Assembly (NCBI GenBank): GCA_963969495.1
Contig: OZ018321.1
Location: 121,485,129 to 121,549,128 of the forward strand
Direction: 5' to 3'
DNA from: Ceratothoa steindachneri
Lineage: Eukaryota > Arthropoda > Malacostraca > Isopoda > Cymothoidae
Length of the DNA stretch: 64,000 bases
The translations under genes were made by a program, and so were the position numbers. The notes under the pieces are model-generated. The model did no database searches, was not told the origin of the DNA, and saw only the letters and a list, made by a program, of their open reading frames with translations. Positions 23,963 to 36,799 of this stretch are shown here, piece by piece (position 1 is the stretch's first letter; the number at the start of each line of letters is the position of its first letter).

Positions 23963-24880
23963 ATTAACAACATAAATGACATCTGTAGCACTCTATGTAC
24001 CTATAGCTCTAGCTGCTTTGCTGCAATTCCTGGCCTATGAATGATGCAATGAAAAAACTTAACATGAAGTGCTATTTCTGTAACATTACCTCTAGATCCT
24101 GTAGAAGCTGCTGCACCATCTGAAGTTATACTTATACAATTGGCCCAGGGAAGTTTGTTCTCATAAAAAGAAAAATTAAATTTGAGAATATTGCTTCTTC
24201 CCTGCATTTCCCAGTAAGTGAGTTGCAGAAAAGCAATTCTTCACGTAATTCATCATTAAATATATATTTAACGAAAACAAGAAGCTGAGCCATGTGACAG
24301 ATATCAGTACTTTCATCCAATTGCAAAGCAAATTTTCCACACATATTGATCTGCCCCAGTAACTGTTTCTTCAAATCTTCAATTATCATTTCTATGCCTC
24401 TTTCAATAGTATTATCCGACAAAGAAATTGATTTTTATTTCTCACCATACTCCTTTACATGAATGCTTCAACCATTTTTACAGCGGCAGGAAGTACAAGA
24501 GTGTCACCAATACAGTGAGGTTTCCTTTCTTTTGCTATTAGGTAACTAAACTCAAATGGAGCTTTCAAATATTTTTCAGTAACATTAGTGGATTTTTACA
24601 AAGTGGTGGATTGAGCAATGCAGAATTTCACGGAACGTTGAAAAGATGCTATTGACTTTCCAGCATTCTTAGGATGTTTGGATTCTAAATGCCTTTATAA
24701 TCTTGATGGTTTCATGCTATCATTAGCAAGTATATCATGACACAATATGCAAAGCGGGCGAGGTTCTTTCTTAATATGAGTGTATGTAAATCTATATTTA
24801 ACATAATCATTCTGATAACATTTTACTTTATTATTTACTTTGTTGTTTTTGTCTGGTGAAGTGATATCTACCGTGTACAC
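23963..24880 (-). pseudogene. hAT (ZBED5-like) N-terminal half, copy 3
   Basis: Same sequence content as copy 1, including the stop inside the BED finger. No C-terminal half follows. Confidence 0.9.
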
Positions 24881-25637
24881 TCCAATCAGAGACAGAAGTA
24901 ACCATAATGGAATCTTGCTGTTCGCCAGAAGTAGCCATAGGCATACATGTTATTGATTCTCCAGAAGTAGTATCAACCAAGGTAATTTGTTGTCGTCGAC
25001 ATTTTTCTACGAAGTATTTTCACAGATTTCTTTGTAAGCCATTTATTTATCTTATGTATAATTGTATATTGCAAAATTTAAGAATACCTGAAGATCGGCG
25101 GCACGCTCGCCAAAGTGTAAGTTTTTCACCCGAAATCTATTTGGACCAACTTGCTTTTAAATCGTAGTTCAAATCTACAAGGTGCCATTTTTCATGTAAA
25201 AAAAATCCCAGAAATAAACCAAATGTTTTTTATATACTTTAATGTGCCAAATAACTTCTAATGTATTTTGCTTTAGCAAAAACTAATAAATAATTTGGAG
25301 TATAGTTCTACAGAGAGGCGTGATTTGGAAAAAAATGTCCCATTTAGAGATCATCTTTTGAAAAAATGCCGATTGCTGAATTACATGTTTTAGCACATCT
25401 AATTTCAAAATTATCTCGGATCGCTAAAGCCTGACCACACTCTTCGCAATCAATAAGAACTTTAATTAATTTATGATCGGCCAAAAATTTTATTCATTTT
25501 TTAGATCACCAAATAAACTGGAAACTTGTTGAACAGCTTTTGTTCAACTTCTACACGAAGAATGTATGTTGAAACTGAAATTCCTGCATAAAAGATCGAC
25601 TCTTCTTCACAAAAAAACTCTACAAAAACTAGTTCCT

Positions 25638-26083
25638 CTAAAAGATCTAGCTAAGTTTACTTAAATGTATAAAAATGGTAATAAAAATAGCAAAAAAATT
25701 TTTAAAAAAATATAGGAAAAAATAAATATTGAGTGATTAAAGCGATCTTAAGTGGAAAAAAAAATGAAAATTCATTATTCATTCAGTTATGACGTCAGCT
25801 CTCCCCCCCGAATCGCAGGAACGATTTTACTGCCCCTTAAGTCGCTGAAAAGATATGGTTAAAAAACAAAACAAACGTGAGTATTCTATAAACAATTACG
25901 ATTATATTATGGGGAGTTGTGCCCACCACACCCCTCCCAATTGATTGAAATCTCAAGGTGAACGCTGGGCGATCCCCCACACGAGCCGTCCCCCTCCCGA
26001 GGCGCCCCTCGAAATTAGTCCAAAAAGGTGAAACATATTGTAACATGGACGAAATATTAAAGATTTCGGCTGAAAAACATACA
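25638..26083. repeat. Dispersed repeat family D, copy in unit 3
   Basis: Tandem-unit copy of the element described at 9690. Confidence 0.75.
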
Positions 26084-26122
26084 CTTTGTCGGGCGGGCCG
26101 CGGATCATCAAGTTTACCAAAT

Positions 26123-26125
<3 letters not shown>

Positions 26126-26162
<37 letters not shown>
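26126..26162. repeat. (TA)n, 37 bp, unit 3
   Basis: Counterpart of 10178-10220, six bases shorter. Confidence 0.95.
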
Positions 26163-26164
<2 letters not shown>

Positions 26165-26657
26165 CTAATCACTTATTAATTGGCCATTGCGACACAACTG
26201 GAAAAAAATCACTACAATACTAAAGCCTTATGGACACAAACATCACTCAATAAATGAAAATTTTAAAAACAAACTAAATTACCGCAATCATGGTTCATAG
26301 GCATCGCGACTCATGGGGTTGCCAAATGCCGACTAAAATTCTTTTAATTTACAAATTAAATTTAAATATTAATAATATTTGGTATTTATAATGCGCCCTT
26401 CATGCTATTAATGCTATAATTACTTTTTTCAGCCCATGAATGCAAATAAATATATAAAGAAGATAATAATTATTCATTTAGTCAAAAGGGGAACCCATTC
26501 ACAAGGAACAAATAGCTAGTGGCAAGAGTAAAGAATGCTTTCTTGACTTATACATTCTTGTCATATCATGCCAGATAAATATTTTTTTTAGGAAACCTGA
26601 GGGTGTTTAAAGCTATTTATATAAAAAAAATATAATATTATTCTTGATTCTTAAACC

Positions 26658-27342
26658 AAGTTAACTTAAAGTTCGGTGTGACCACCGGGAACTAGCTCGA
26701 GGATGAGCTTCTTCCTTTTAGTTCCAGTATTCCTCAAGGAAGAGTACTATCTCGGTGCCTTAGGCTACACCAGGATAGAGGGGGGGAGATGTCTATGACG
26801 AGAGTAAGTTGAAAGCGATCAAGTTAACTTAAAGTTCGGTGTGATCACCAGGAACTAGCTCGAAGATGAGCTGCTTCTTAGTCCCTTCGCTTTGTAGCCC
26901 GGCCTCTTGCCGGGGACTTCGTAGCTTGCTGACTCACGTATTCTACATGTTTTTCCCAAGGTTTTGGTATATATACGTCATTACCCCCACTGAGGTAAGG
27001 GTAGGAGGGGTGGGGGGGATTTGTGGACCGGCTGCATGAAGATTCCTCCAGTTGGCCCGGTGGGACCTTCTGGATTTAGGGCCACTCTTCTCTAATTTCG
27101 CCTCTGAAGGGACATTGAATACCCGCTCTTAGGGAAAATCTTGCAGTTTAAAACCAATCTTAGGGTCTCTAGTCCGACCTGAGCTGATTATTGCCTTCTG
27201 TGGTGTCGGAAGGTCGTTCGGCTTCTAACCGGGAGGAGGGGCGTGAACGTCGTGGTTAAGAGTTTAAACCGTGGCTCGCCTTTGAAGGTGGGGCGAGGGT
27301 TGGGGGGTGGGGGGTGGGGGTAGAGATTCCCTCACACTAACT
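26658..27342. other. GC-rich block with direct repeat, unit 3
   Basis: Tandem-unit copy of 10716-11400, with one private base change at 27108. Confidence 0.6.
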
Positions 27343-30300
27343 CTTTGTGGAATTTTCATCAATAAGAGTTTTATTGGGAGCATGTTTCCCATGAAAGATC
27401 GATCTCTCTTCTGGGTTTGTGGGTATTTACCCATTGTACTGCTAAGCTATCTTTGCATGTGATTCAGCTTGCTATTTGTAAAACCTACACATACTCCAAA
27501 CTAATGGACTCCAGAAGTAAACAATTTCTTTGTTTTCTTTGCAAATTTTATGCGTACCATTGAATTCTGGACTGAAGATAGTTCTCGATTAAGAGCAGGA
27601 GTCTGAATGAACTTACTATCCTCATCTCTTCCCGAAGCCTTTCCCAAACTACTTGTTCCTTTATTACCATAAGAGACTAAATTTTAATGTAACTACTAAA
27701 ACTAAATCCACTTTTCACAGCAAAAACTTGAATGTTATCTTTTTTTTTACATTCTTAAATCAATTCGGATTAAGGAGAGAAATTGGAAAGGGAACAGAAA
27801 TAAATCTCCAGATCAAAGAATAGATAATCTGAAAGGTAGTAAAACCTTTTTTTTCTTTCTTTAGTCTTAAGTTAAGTAAATTGAAATTATTTTTGAGATT
27901 TACTCTGAAATCTTGAGATTAAATCGTTTCAATTTTACCATCTTGGTTGTGAAGTAATTTGATTTGTTGTTACTTTACTTTTCTTTTTGAAAGCATGACA
28001 TTCTTGGATGGAACTGAAAATACTTCATATGGAGGCAATATTCTAAAGGAAATTTCAACTTCAATATTGAGAAATAATCGTTAAAATAGTCAAAAATGCA
28101 AACAAACAAACAACTCTGCCATTTCAATCCTTCGCTTTGTTGCTATCCAAGAACAAATCCCTAACAAAATAATTATTTTTATTATTATTTTCTAACAAAC
28201 AAACCAACGACAGATGAATAAAAGAGTAATCAAACGGAGATAGATAATTAGCTATTAACTCTCTTAAAGCTTAAAGCCATTAGGTTATTAGTAAAGATTA
28301 AAGAAATTATGATATTTTAGTAATTACACGAAATTCTGGGTTAATTTTGCAAAATAAAGGTGAAAATTTAATTTTGGATAATAAATAGCGATTATGCAGT
28401 TTCTTGCGTCTGGCATAATAACTTTCAGTCCTAAAATTGTTGCTTCTGCCCTTACACATGGTAATCAACTCTTATATCAAGACGACGTAGTAAAAATTTG
28501 AGAAATAATAAAAAAAGACAAAGAATAAAACAAATCATCCCATAAACTTTTATATCTAAATCAAAAGAACGAAAAATAAATATAGATTAAAGGAGTATAA
28601 ATCAGTTTTATTTATAATTAAATGAAAATCAGGAATAAATCAAAAGAAAGAGTACAAAAGATATAACGATTTTGCATTACTAGGAATGCTATAACTGATC
28701 TCAATATAGCCAGAAATGTTAGTTATTTTTATAACCTGAAGCATATGATGTGTGAAAGACCAATCCACTCCTGATTTGAAAGAAAGAGAACCGGGAAGTC
28801 GGAATGACAGCTCTGATTTCCCGGAATAAAAAGGTACGCGTCTATTTAAACCAAGATTAAAGCTTGGACAATCAGACATTAAAAAAAAGAGATAAATTTT
28901 CACACATATAACAAATGGAAAACTGAGACAAGCAGATAAATTATTAGAGCTAAGGAGACATGCAACCCACCCTCCTACAAAGAAGGGCAGACAGAAAGGA
29001 AGGGATAAAGTCATATGCTAGTGGAAAAGAAAACGACACGAGAGAGTGATAAGTTAAGAAAGGAAAAGGGAACCCATAAAAATAAAATACCCTTCTTTTC
29101 ATAGCACAATGAAATCGATTTCTCTTCGCTTTATTAATGGTTTATACCAATCTTGGCAGTGAGCGCTAGTTTATCTTGAAACTTTTAATTTTCGACAAGT
29201 CGAAGATCTGATAGGTACAGTGAGATGGACACGATCAGAAATACACGTAACATAATGTTCCTCAGTAGCGATGCAACTGAGCAGAAGTTACAAACGTGAA
29301 GAAATCGGAACATTATTTTGTCCATATCAATCTTTGGCTGCAGTTAAACTTGGGAATATTATTTCGTTAGTTGCAAGCAAATCTGTAGAACGGGAAGGCA
29401 AAATAGAGTGTGAGTAGACACCACATGAAATTAGGTGTACAAAGAAATTGCATGATCAAGAAACAATAGCATATAGCAAGAGGAGCAAAGGCGTCGAAAC
29501 TTTAAGAAAGAATTTATAACAGTGAGCGTAATGTTTATCTCAAGCGTTTATATACATTTCTGATTTATAGAAATAAAACTAATACATAGTTAAATGAAAT
29601 GAGAGATAAATTTATATGATTATAACCCCCTAAATTTGATATAACAATGAATATATCTCATCAGCTGCGAGGAACAGAGTAAATAGACCAATTAATTATT
29701 AAATAATGACAATGAACTACAACAGAGTGATTCTTAAGTTGATGCTAGATGCGAAGAGGGTGAGGTCAGTACTTCTTCCAGGTATTCACTAGGGAGAAAG
29801 AAAAGTAGATATAAAATTCTTGTAAGCTTGAAGATCCGCCAAAATATAGTAACGAGACAACTAAGGAAAAAACTTCAGGTCAATTCGTTGACGACTACAG
29901 AGAAGAAAAAGCGGTATAATTAATCGAAAATGACTCTCAACGACGTAATTTTCTTTTGTCAGAGAGAGACAATAGTCAAAACAAACAAGAAATGGCAGAA
30001 GATCAACTTGTTGGGCCTTTCCCGTGTAAGGGCACCCTAGTAGGGTAACTGAACACAGCAGTCAACAAACAACAGGAGAGTTAAGATTTTGTTTTGCCGT
30101 AGAATAGTAGTCAGGTAAGAGAGGTAATCAACTCTCTTACCCTAAAAACTACCGCTAGAAAAAATTGTGACAGCTGAGGGGAGAGAGTAAATCCATGAAG
30201 CTATAACGGGGTGTGAGATGACTTTGTCTCTAACAAGATGGCGGTCTTTCTTTTAGTATTCCCTTTGTTGTTGTTTGTTTGTTTACATTGTCCGTGATGT

Positions 30301-31057
30301 TGGTCTTTAATCTCAGGGGTATATCATCACAAACAATCAACACGCAAGCGCAAAAATTACAGAGTGAAGGTGTTCTGGGATTGAAATAATAGCAGAACAA
30401 TGGACTAATACTGACGGGCCTGAAGAATGGTACTGAGTGAAAATATCTCATTGATGAGCAGCTAGAAGTTTCATGTTAATTTAATATCTTGTATATGTAC
30501 AAACAGCTTCATAAAGCAGAAATGTAACCTGTTTTATGCATCAATGTCTTATACAGAGAACCTTTATTTTAATTTAACCATTCACGAAATTTAAAATTGA
30601 ATTTAAAAGTTCAAGGAATTATAATTTAAATTTATATATCAAATACTCTAATCCAGTATTCTCTAATATTCGGAATTAAATTCATCATGTTGCTAGCTTT
30701 ATAATTTCACATTTAATTTAAGAGAATATTTCTATTCGGGTTTTTATAGGTATCAAATTTTGGTGATCAATAATCCCAGGAAATATTGGCCCCCACCTGT
30801 TCTCCAGCTGTTTACATTTATAAAGTATGTTTGTTTTTTTCTAGAATCAGAAGCCCAATATCCTCGTCTCCTGATCCAGGTGAGAGGATGCTTCAGCAGA
30901 TGGGACGGGAATCATTAAAAATATCAGCTATTTCCTATTTTTCCTCATGAAAGAACCCTTTAGTTTCAAGGCACCTGCTCATAAAGATGAAACGAGTAAT
31001 CTTTAGGGATAAAGTAGCCTGAAATCAAGGTCTGAAGTTGAAAGGTTTGATAGGCAG

Positions 31058-31304
31058 ATGTGGATGTTTCGCAACATTCTTGTGAATCAAACGAAGATAA
31101 ATGAGACCGAAAGTAACGACAAAATCTTAATTTCTTGGTTGCCACAAGATACCAGAATTGCTCTTGAAATAAATGGTAATTTATATCGTTTTAATCTTTT
31201 GTCTTTAATAGGATATGGACGCAAATCAACGAGTGCATATACGCCAGATAGGATAGGCATTTGCAAAGCTAGACAATTACTACAAACGTATGGATGTAAA
31301 AGAA
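31058..31304 (+). CDS. Candidate host coding exon(s), unit 3
   Basis: Identical reading to 15116-15362. This copy alone keeps the original downstream flank, so any true downstream exons of the gene would lie to its right; I could not find one. Confidence 0.35.
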
Positions 31305-31695
31305 GTGAGTATTTATGGAACCCAAAAATGTACTCAACGAAGCTTTTATTGTTTTTATAATACTAGGAACAACAATTCTCTATGGTATGAGGAGTAATTT
31401 ATAAATTGCTTCTTCATTTTCGATTTACCTGAAAAAATCGTGCATCCGAGCCATTTTTGAAGAGATGTAAATAAAACTGTGGAATTTAGGGGAAGTGAAA
31501 TTATGTAAAAAGTAAATACATGGCCAAAGTAAATAAATTGTTGGGTCATTGAGCGCGGTTGGTAAGAAACACCATTCATCCATGAAGAGAAGCTCAGCTT
31601 GCCAGAAAGTTTCTATTAATTACGAATGATGATATTCTATGGAATCTAAGTAAAAAGTTCTATTTAAATACCAAATTAGCTATTTGTGGTTTCCA

Positions 31696-32279
31696 ATTAC
31701 AAGTTTTGGTGCATAATAGCTAAAAATTAAGCGAGAGATGAAGAATGTCAATTTCTTCAATATTTAGTATAACAATTACACCAGGGGTAATTATATTTCG
31801 ATTATTTTGATTAGATTTAAATCGAAATCCAACCAAGGAATATCTCGCAGTTTGTAAAAGTAAAATTATGTCAAAGATTTATAGCCTCAGTCCCATTCCC
31901 GTCAGTGGCAGGACACGCAATCATGTGTATGCGGTGGCACACTACCACAAGCTACAACTAACACTTCTTGCAAGACACACAAGGGGCCAGGAGGAGAAGC
32001 AATTCCTCCAGATTTGATGTGTAGCTGGGACTTCATGCCTACCACAGGGTATTCGGAATAAATTTAAAGATATTTATGTCCACATATTTCATGAACATGG
32101 TGATGTATCCGTGAACAGGCAACTGCATCGTACTGCAAACGGAGTAAATATTTAGTTGAGAAACGATTAACTGACATGGAGGAATGGAAGCCCTATGGTT
32201 ATTGGAAAATGTTACCTGCTTCATGATGATTCGCACCGGGTAATAGAATGCCGACATAATGACTGGTGCTCAATGCAGG
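31696..32279. other. Unique flank right of the array
   Basis: Original downstream neighbour of the unit. No gene recognised; the open frame on the minus strand at 32039-32257 has no motif I know. Confidence 0.5.
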
Positions 32280-33128
32280 GGTAACTCTGTAAAGGCTATA
32301 AGAGGTAACAGGGTTATCTACAACGTAGCCTACCAAGCTGTAGCTATCAGAAAGAAGCACAATAGTCTTCCTGACTAGGTCAACTCAACAAATTCACCCA
32401 CAACTACAAGACAAATTGCTGCAAGTCCCAAGTAAAGGAATAAGAGCTTTGGAGAGAAGGATGCGCGTTGATGTCACCACCATGAGTGAGGACTTTCGTT
32501 ACCACTCCCAAATGAGGTGCAAGGGACAAATTCTGACAGTCAAGCCCAAGCAGAACCTCTTAACGAAGGCAAAGAAGCTCCTGAATAAGCTGACTGATTT
32601 CCTTGAGCTGGGAGGATCTGGTTCTGGTTAGATGAAAAGAACTTCTGTTTGGACCAGTTACGCAACACTATGTACAACAACTGGCTTACTTATAATCCAT
32701 CTGACGTTCCACAATTCATGAAGCCTAAGTTTCCCACACTGTAGCAGCATGTGAATGTGTCTCCAGTGAGAGTAACGCCATGGTGCCTCACAAGTTTGAG
32801 GATGGTCTCAGGCTCAATTGAACGGCTATGTGGAGCTACTGGAGTTTGTGGTCAAACCTTAGCTGGAGAGAGTTGCTGCTCGAACGCCATACTCCAGAAA
32901 GAGTCAGATCAGGTTGTCCGAAAATTTATAGGAATTCACCAGCTACAGTTTTCATCCTCATCAGTTGAGAAAGACATCACTTGCTCTGCCTGCAACCTCA
33001 CGGCCGAGTTTGTGGCCAAAATCAAGGGAGGTATTCGAAGATATTCCCAGAGACAGAGAAGCGCATGCGCCATGTTCAAGAGCGATCTTCAGTCCGTGGG
33101 GGAAGCTGAGCAGCTAATTCGACTATGA
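32280..33128 (+). pseudogene. Mariner/IS630-type transposase remnant
   Basis: The piece 32416-32628 reads an HTH-like segment, MRVDVTTMSEDFRYHSQMR, followed by KAKKLLNKLTDFLELG. A one-base frame change then gives FWLDEKNFCLDQLRN, with the first catalytic Asp in the LDEKNF motif, and NNWLTYNPSDVPQFMKPKF before a TAG. A further shifted stretch (about 32777 on) reads MVPHKFEDGLRLN, and the last block resembles the C-terminal FEDIP-R-CSRF segment. The middle part with the second and third acids appears deleted or unreadable. This is an old, broken copy of a different family from the mariner at 6630. Confidence 0.75.
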
Positions 33129-34034
33129 TTTATTTCCAGGTCATAATCTAGTTGATATATTTTTTTAATTTTAATGTACATTTATTTGGGGCTGAGATTT
33201 CATCCCCCCTCTTGCAGAGAGTCAATACGGTGATTCAGTTACTAGAATATAGCTTCCTATCCATTAACGGATCTCGAAAAGAAAGGTAAGTTTTAGATTA
33301 AAATACTCACTTATCTCACCAGAATAAACTACTCTCCAATTTCACTAGAATATTTCACTCTCCCATTTCACCAGAAAAGTCCACTCTCTCATTTTACCAG
33401 AATATTTCACACTACGATATCAATAGATTATTCCACTCTGCCATTTCACCAGAATCTTCAACTCACTTGAATAACCAGAATTTTATACTCTCAAATTCCA
33501 CCAAAATAATACACTACCCTTTCACCAAAATATTACCCTCTTCCATTTCGCCCAAATATTCCACTCACCCATTTCACGAGCATATTTACACTCTCCCATT
33601 AAAACCTATCATTCCAATGTCAAATTTCACCAGAATATTCCACTCGCTCTTTTTCTCTGAATATTAAAGTCTTCCATTTCACAATTAAATTCCACTCTTT
33701 GAACTCGCAGAATATTTCACTCTCCCATTTCACAGGAATATTTCACTATTACTTATTACCAGAATATTCCCCTCACACATTTCACCAGAATACTCATATC
33801 CCTCATATCGTTAGTATATTCCACTGTCTAATATAAACATAATATTCCACTAAACCTTATCGCCAAATTAGTAGACTCTTTCCCTTTTGACCAGAATATT
33901 CTTACTTCACAATTTAACAGAATATTGCACTATCATATTCCACCAGAATATAGTACTCTCCAATTTCACCAGAATCTTCCACTCGCTAACTTTGCTAGAA
34001 TATTCAACTAACACAATTCCCAAGAATAATTTAC

Positions 34035-34222
34035 TCTCCGATTGAATGATGTTTAGGGGCAAAACATAATATTGGAAGGCCCCTCTCCCCAAAGAGGACC
34101 GGCCCCTGGTGCCCTTCTGGCTCACCAACGATTCTCATACTGACCTCTGCATCTATTTTACTATCCGGTCTGGATCCGCCTGGATAAAAGACGGCTGGCG
34201 AACCACTACTACTACTACTGCA
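34035..34222. mobile_element. Unidentified insert in the minisatellite
   Basis: About 190 bp, GC-richer and unrelated to the 26-bp unit, ending in a (CTA)5-like run at 34204-34218 just before minisatellite sequence resumes. A short sequence with a simple-repeat tail suggests a SINE-like or truncated LINE 3' end on the + strand. No pol III boxes and no clear target duplication were found. Confidence 0.5.
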
Positions 34223-34842
34223 CTTTGACATCACCAGAATATTCCACTCTTCATTTCACCAGTATTTTCCACTCACTCATTTTACTTTCCCAATTCACAA
34301 GAATATTCCTTTCTCTCATTTCAACAAAAAATTCCACTCTTTTATTACTCCAGAATATACCACAATCTGATTTAGTAAGAATATTCACTGCTCTACTTCT
34401 CCGTGAATATTTCAATCTCCCAATACACCCTAATATTCCACTATCTGAATTCACCAGAGTATTATTCTCTAATATTTCACCCAAATATTTCGCTCTCTTA
34501 TTTCACAAGAATATTCAACTCTCACATTTCAATAGAATAGTCTAATCTTCATTTTCCCAGAAAACTTCACTACCAGAAATACCAGAATATTTCACTCTCT
34601 CATTTCACCAAAATATTCCACTATCAACATTAAATGAGAAAATTTCACTCTCTCATTTCAACAGGATATTCCACTCTCCCACTTCGCCAGATTAATTCAC
34701 TCTCCATTTTCAGAAGAAATTTTGACTTTACATTTGACCAAAATCATCACTACCTTATTGGACCAAAATATCCCAAACTCCCATTTCGCCAAAATAATCC
34801 ACTCTGCGATTTAACCTGAGTATTCATCTATCATATTTCACC

Positions 34843-35150
34843 GAAATATTCTATTCTCTCATTTCATGCGATTATTACATTTTAATTTCACCAGAATATT
34901 CCATTCTCTCATTTCATGCAATTATTATATTTTAATCTCACCAGAATATTTCATTCTCTCATTTCATGCGATTATTACATTCTAATTTCACCAGAATATT
35001 TCATTCTCTTATTTTATGCGATTATTACATTTTAATTTCACAAGAATATTCCATTCTATCATTTCATGCGATAATTACATTCTAATTTCAAAAGAATATT
35101 CCATTCTCTGATTTCATGCGATTATTACACTCCAATTTCACAATAATATT
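34843..35150. repeat. 50-bp higher-order repeat inside the minisatellite
   Basis: Six neighbouring copies of a two-monomer unit: one ordinary monomer (CAGAATATTCCATTCTCTCATTTC start) plus a diverged partner (ATGCGATTATTACATTTTAA core). The copies are more alike to one another than ordinary monomers are, so this is a young expansion. Confidence 0.9.
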
Positions 35151-36090
35151 CACTTTCTAATTTCATTAGAATACTACAATCACCGAAATCGCTAGATCAT
35201 TATTCTGTCATTTTACCAGAATATTCTATTTTTAAATTTTACCAGAATGTTCCACTCTTACCTTTCGACAAACTTATTTACCCTCCGTTTTCACCAGAAT
35301 ACTCTAATATCTCATTTCACCAAAATCCCCCACTTTCATATTACACCTTCCCCATTTCACTTTCCCATTTAACCAGGGTATTCTACTCTCTCGTTTCACT
35401 AGAATATTTCACTATTATCTTTCACTAGAATATTCCACTCTTTCATTTCGCCAGAATATTCTACTCTTCTTTATGACTAGAAAATTTAACTCTCTAATTT
35501 GACCAGAATATTTCACTTTTCCATTTCGCCTGAATATTCCACTTTTTCTTTTCAACAGAAAAATCCACTGTCTATTTTCATAAAATTCTACACTATCTGA
35601 CATCACCAGAATAGTCCATTCTCCCATTTTAACAAAATATGTCACTCTCCTATTTCACTAGATTATTCCACTCTCACTTTTTACCAGAATATTCTACTAT
35701 CCCATTTTAATAAGATATTCCACTCTTCTATTTTATTAAAATATTCCATTCTCCAATTTTACCAGAAACTCCCCCTGCAATTACATGAAAATATACCACT
35801 ATCCTACATATATAAAATATTGCCTACTACCTTTGAACCAAAATATTCATCTCTCTCCCATTTCACCAGAATATTCAGCTCTTTTTTTCACTAAAATATC
35901 CCATTTTGCAAGAATATTTCACTCTCCTAATTCACCCATATATTCCACTTTCACATTTCACCAGAATATCCCACTCTCCCATTTCATCAGAATTTTACAA
36001 TCTCGCATTTTACAAGAATATTTCACTTTTTCATTTCAACAGAATATTCCACCGTTCCCTTTCATCAGAATATTCTACTCTCCATTTTAC

Positions 36091-36459
36091 CGGAAATTAT
36101 GATTGCTTTGGCAATATAATTCAAACACCTAATTTCTCTAATGATTTCTTCCTCTTATGCATTATATATTATATCTTGGATTTCCTCCCTTTGACTCGTT
36201 TTATGTACTTTTTTAATATATATAATAAATGTTGAATATTTCTCTGCTAATTTCATCTAAAGTTGGGTAATATAACAAAATGTAATAATCAAAACTTCCA
36301 GTTAGGTAAGGAGTAGAAAATTTATTTCAAGCTAATTTCTCTCTTTAAATTCATCGATTTACTGTGATCAATTACGTTGTTAGTTTCGAAATTAAAGATC
36401 TAAACCATCTTCAACCTGATTTATGATTTACTACATAATCAGCTGTAAACAATATATCT
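36091..36459. other. AT-rich DNA, no gene seen
   Basis: Sequence between minisatellite and SINE pair. No motif recognised. Confidence 0.5.
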
Positions 36460-36632
36460 AGAGTAACAAATCCACTATCCCGCAAGAAAGCAAAAAGGGA
36501 ATAATTATTTCTTCGGAAAAAGTTATTTCCTAATTCAAAAATCCGTACTGGGGTAGGATTTGAACCAAGCATACTGAGGCAACGAGCAACCGCCTTTATC
36601 TCAATTAAAGTGAACCTTATCCACTTGGTTAT
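36460..36632 (-). mobile_element. tRNA-derived SINE, copy 1
   Basis: Read on the minus strand from about 36632: an A-box-like TAACCAAGTGG at 36631-36621, then a B box GGTTCAAATCC at 36566-36556 that fits GGTTCRANTCC exactly, then a tail body with TACGGATTTTTGAATTAGG and GAAATAACTTTTTCCG. The distance between the boxes fits an RNA polymerase III promoter. The body recurs at 36824-36900, which makes this a SINE rather than a lone tRNA gene. The stem arms of a tRNA are not intact. Confidence 0.7.
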
Positions 36633-36799
36633 GCGGTGAAACAAAATCTCTTCCGAATAGACAAGCTCTTAAGGCACACTTGGCTAGGTGGATAAGGACT
36701 ATGAAAGAGAGAGAAATTAATTGGGAATTCAAAGGACAAAGGAGAAATTAAGTTAAACACATGGCGACTATACATTGTATATCTCTCATGAGCGCGAGA

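Larger units (their letters stand above)
7807..31695. repeat. Tandem array: three copies of a unit of about 7.97 kb
   Basis: Sequence beginning GAATTCTTCGAGTC at 7807 recurs at 15781 and 23755, giving units of 7974, 7974 and 7941 bp. All features inside recur in the same order and orientation. Differences I could find by eye are few: a 4-bp insertion in copy 2 near 17041; single-base differences at 10323, 10363 and 15467 (copy 1), 21314 (copy 2), 27108 and 27501 (copy 3); and (TA)n lengths of 43, 39 and 37 bp. The left boundary lies inside the mariner 3' end. The right boundary is at 31695, after which unrelated sequence begins. The differing microsatellite lengths argue against a trivial copy-paste assembly error, but a long-read check would settle it. 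Confidence 0.95.
23755..31695. repeat. Tandem unit copy 3 (lacks the filler)
   Basis: Same content. It runs to the shared ...GGTTTCCA at 31695 and then passes into unique sequence (ATTACAAGTTTTGG) instead of the filler. Its right edge is therefore the original downstream flank of the unit. Confidence 0.95.
33305..36090. repeat. 26-bp minisatellite, about 2.6 kb
   Basis: Roughly 100 degenerate copies of a unit close to CCAGAATATTCCACTCTCCC plus ATTTCA (26 bp). Copies differ from each other at several positions, and some are one or two bases longer or shorter. Because 26 is not a multiple of three, the many ORFs through it (HFTRIFHSPIS-like peptides in all frames) are repeat artefacts. One foreign insert interrupts it at about 34035-34222. 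Confidence 0.95.

Noticed and set aside
7807..31695. Array as a pure assembly duplication
   Set aside because: The copies differ by private bases and microsatellite lengths, and the junction has a filler not expected from overlap errors; still worth a long-read check.
33305..36090. CRISPR array
   Set aside because: Spacing is continuous without unique spacers, units are degenerate, and the DNA is eukaryotic.
33467..36235. Many 60-110-codon ORFs with HFTRIFHSPIS-like peptides
   Set aside because: They are readings of the 26-bp minisatellite in shifting frames; the unit is not a multiple of three and no frame stays open.
36541..36640. A functional tRNA gene on the minus strand
   Set aside because: Pol III boxes are present, but the acceptor and other stems do not pair and the downstream body is repeated nearby, so it is a SINE.
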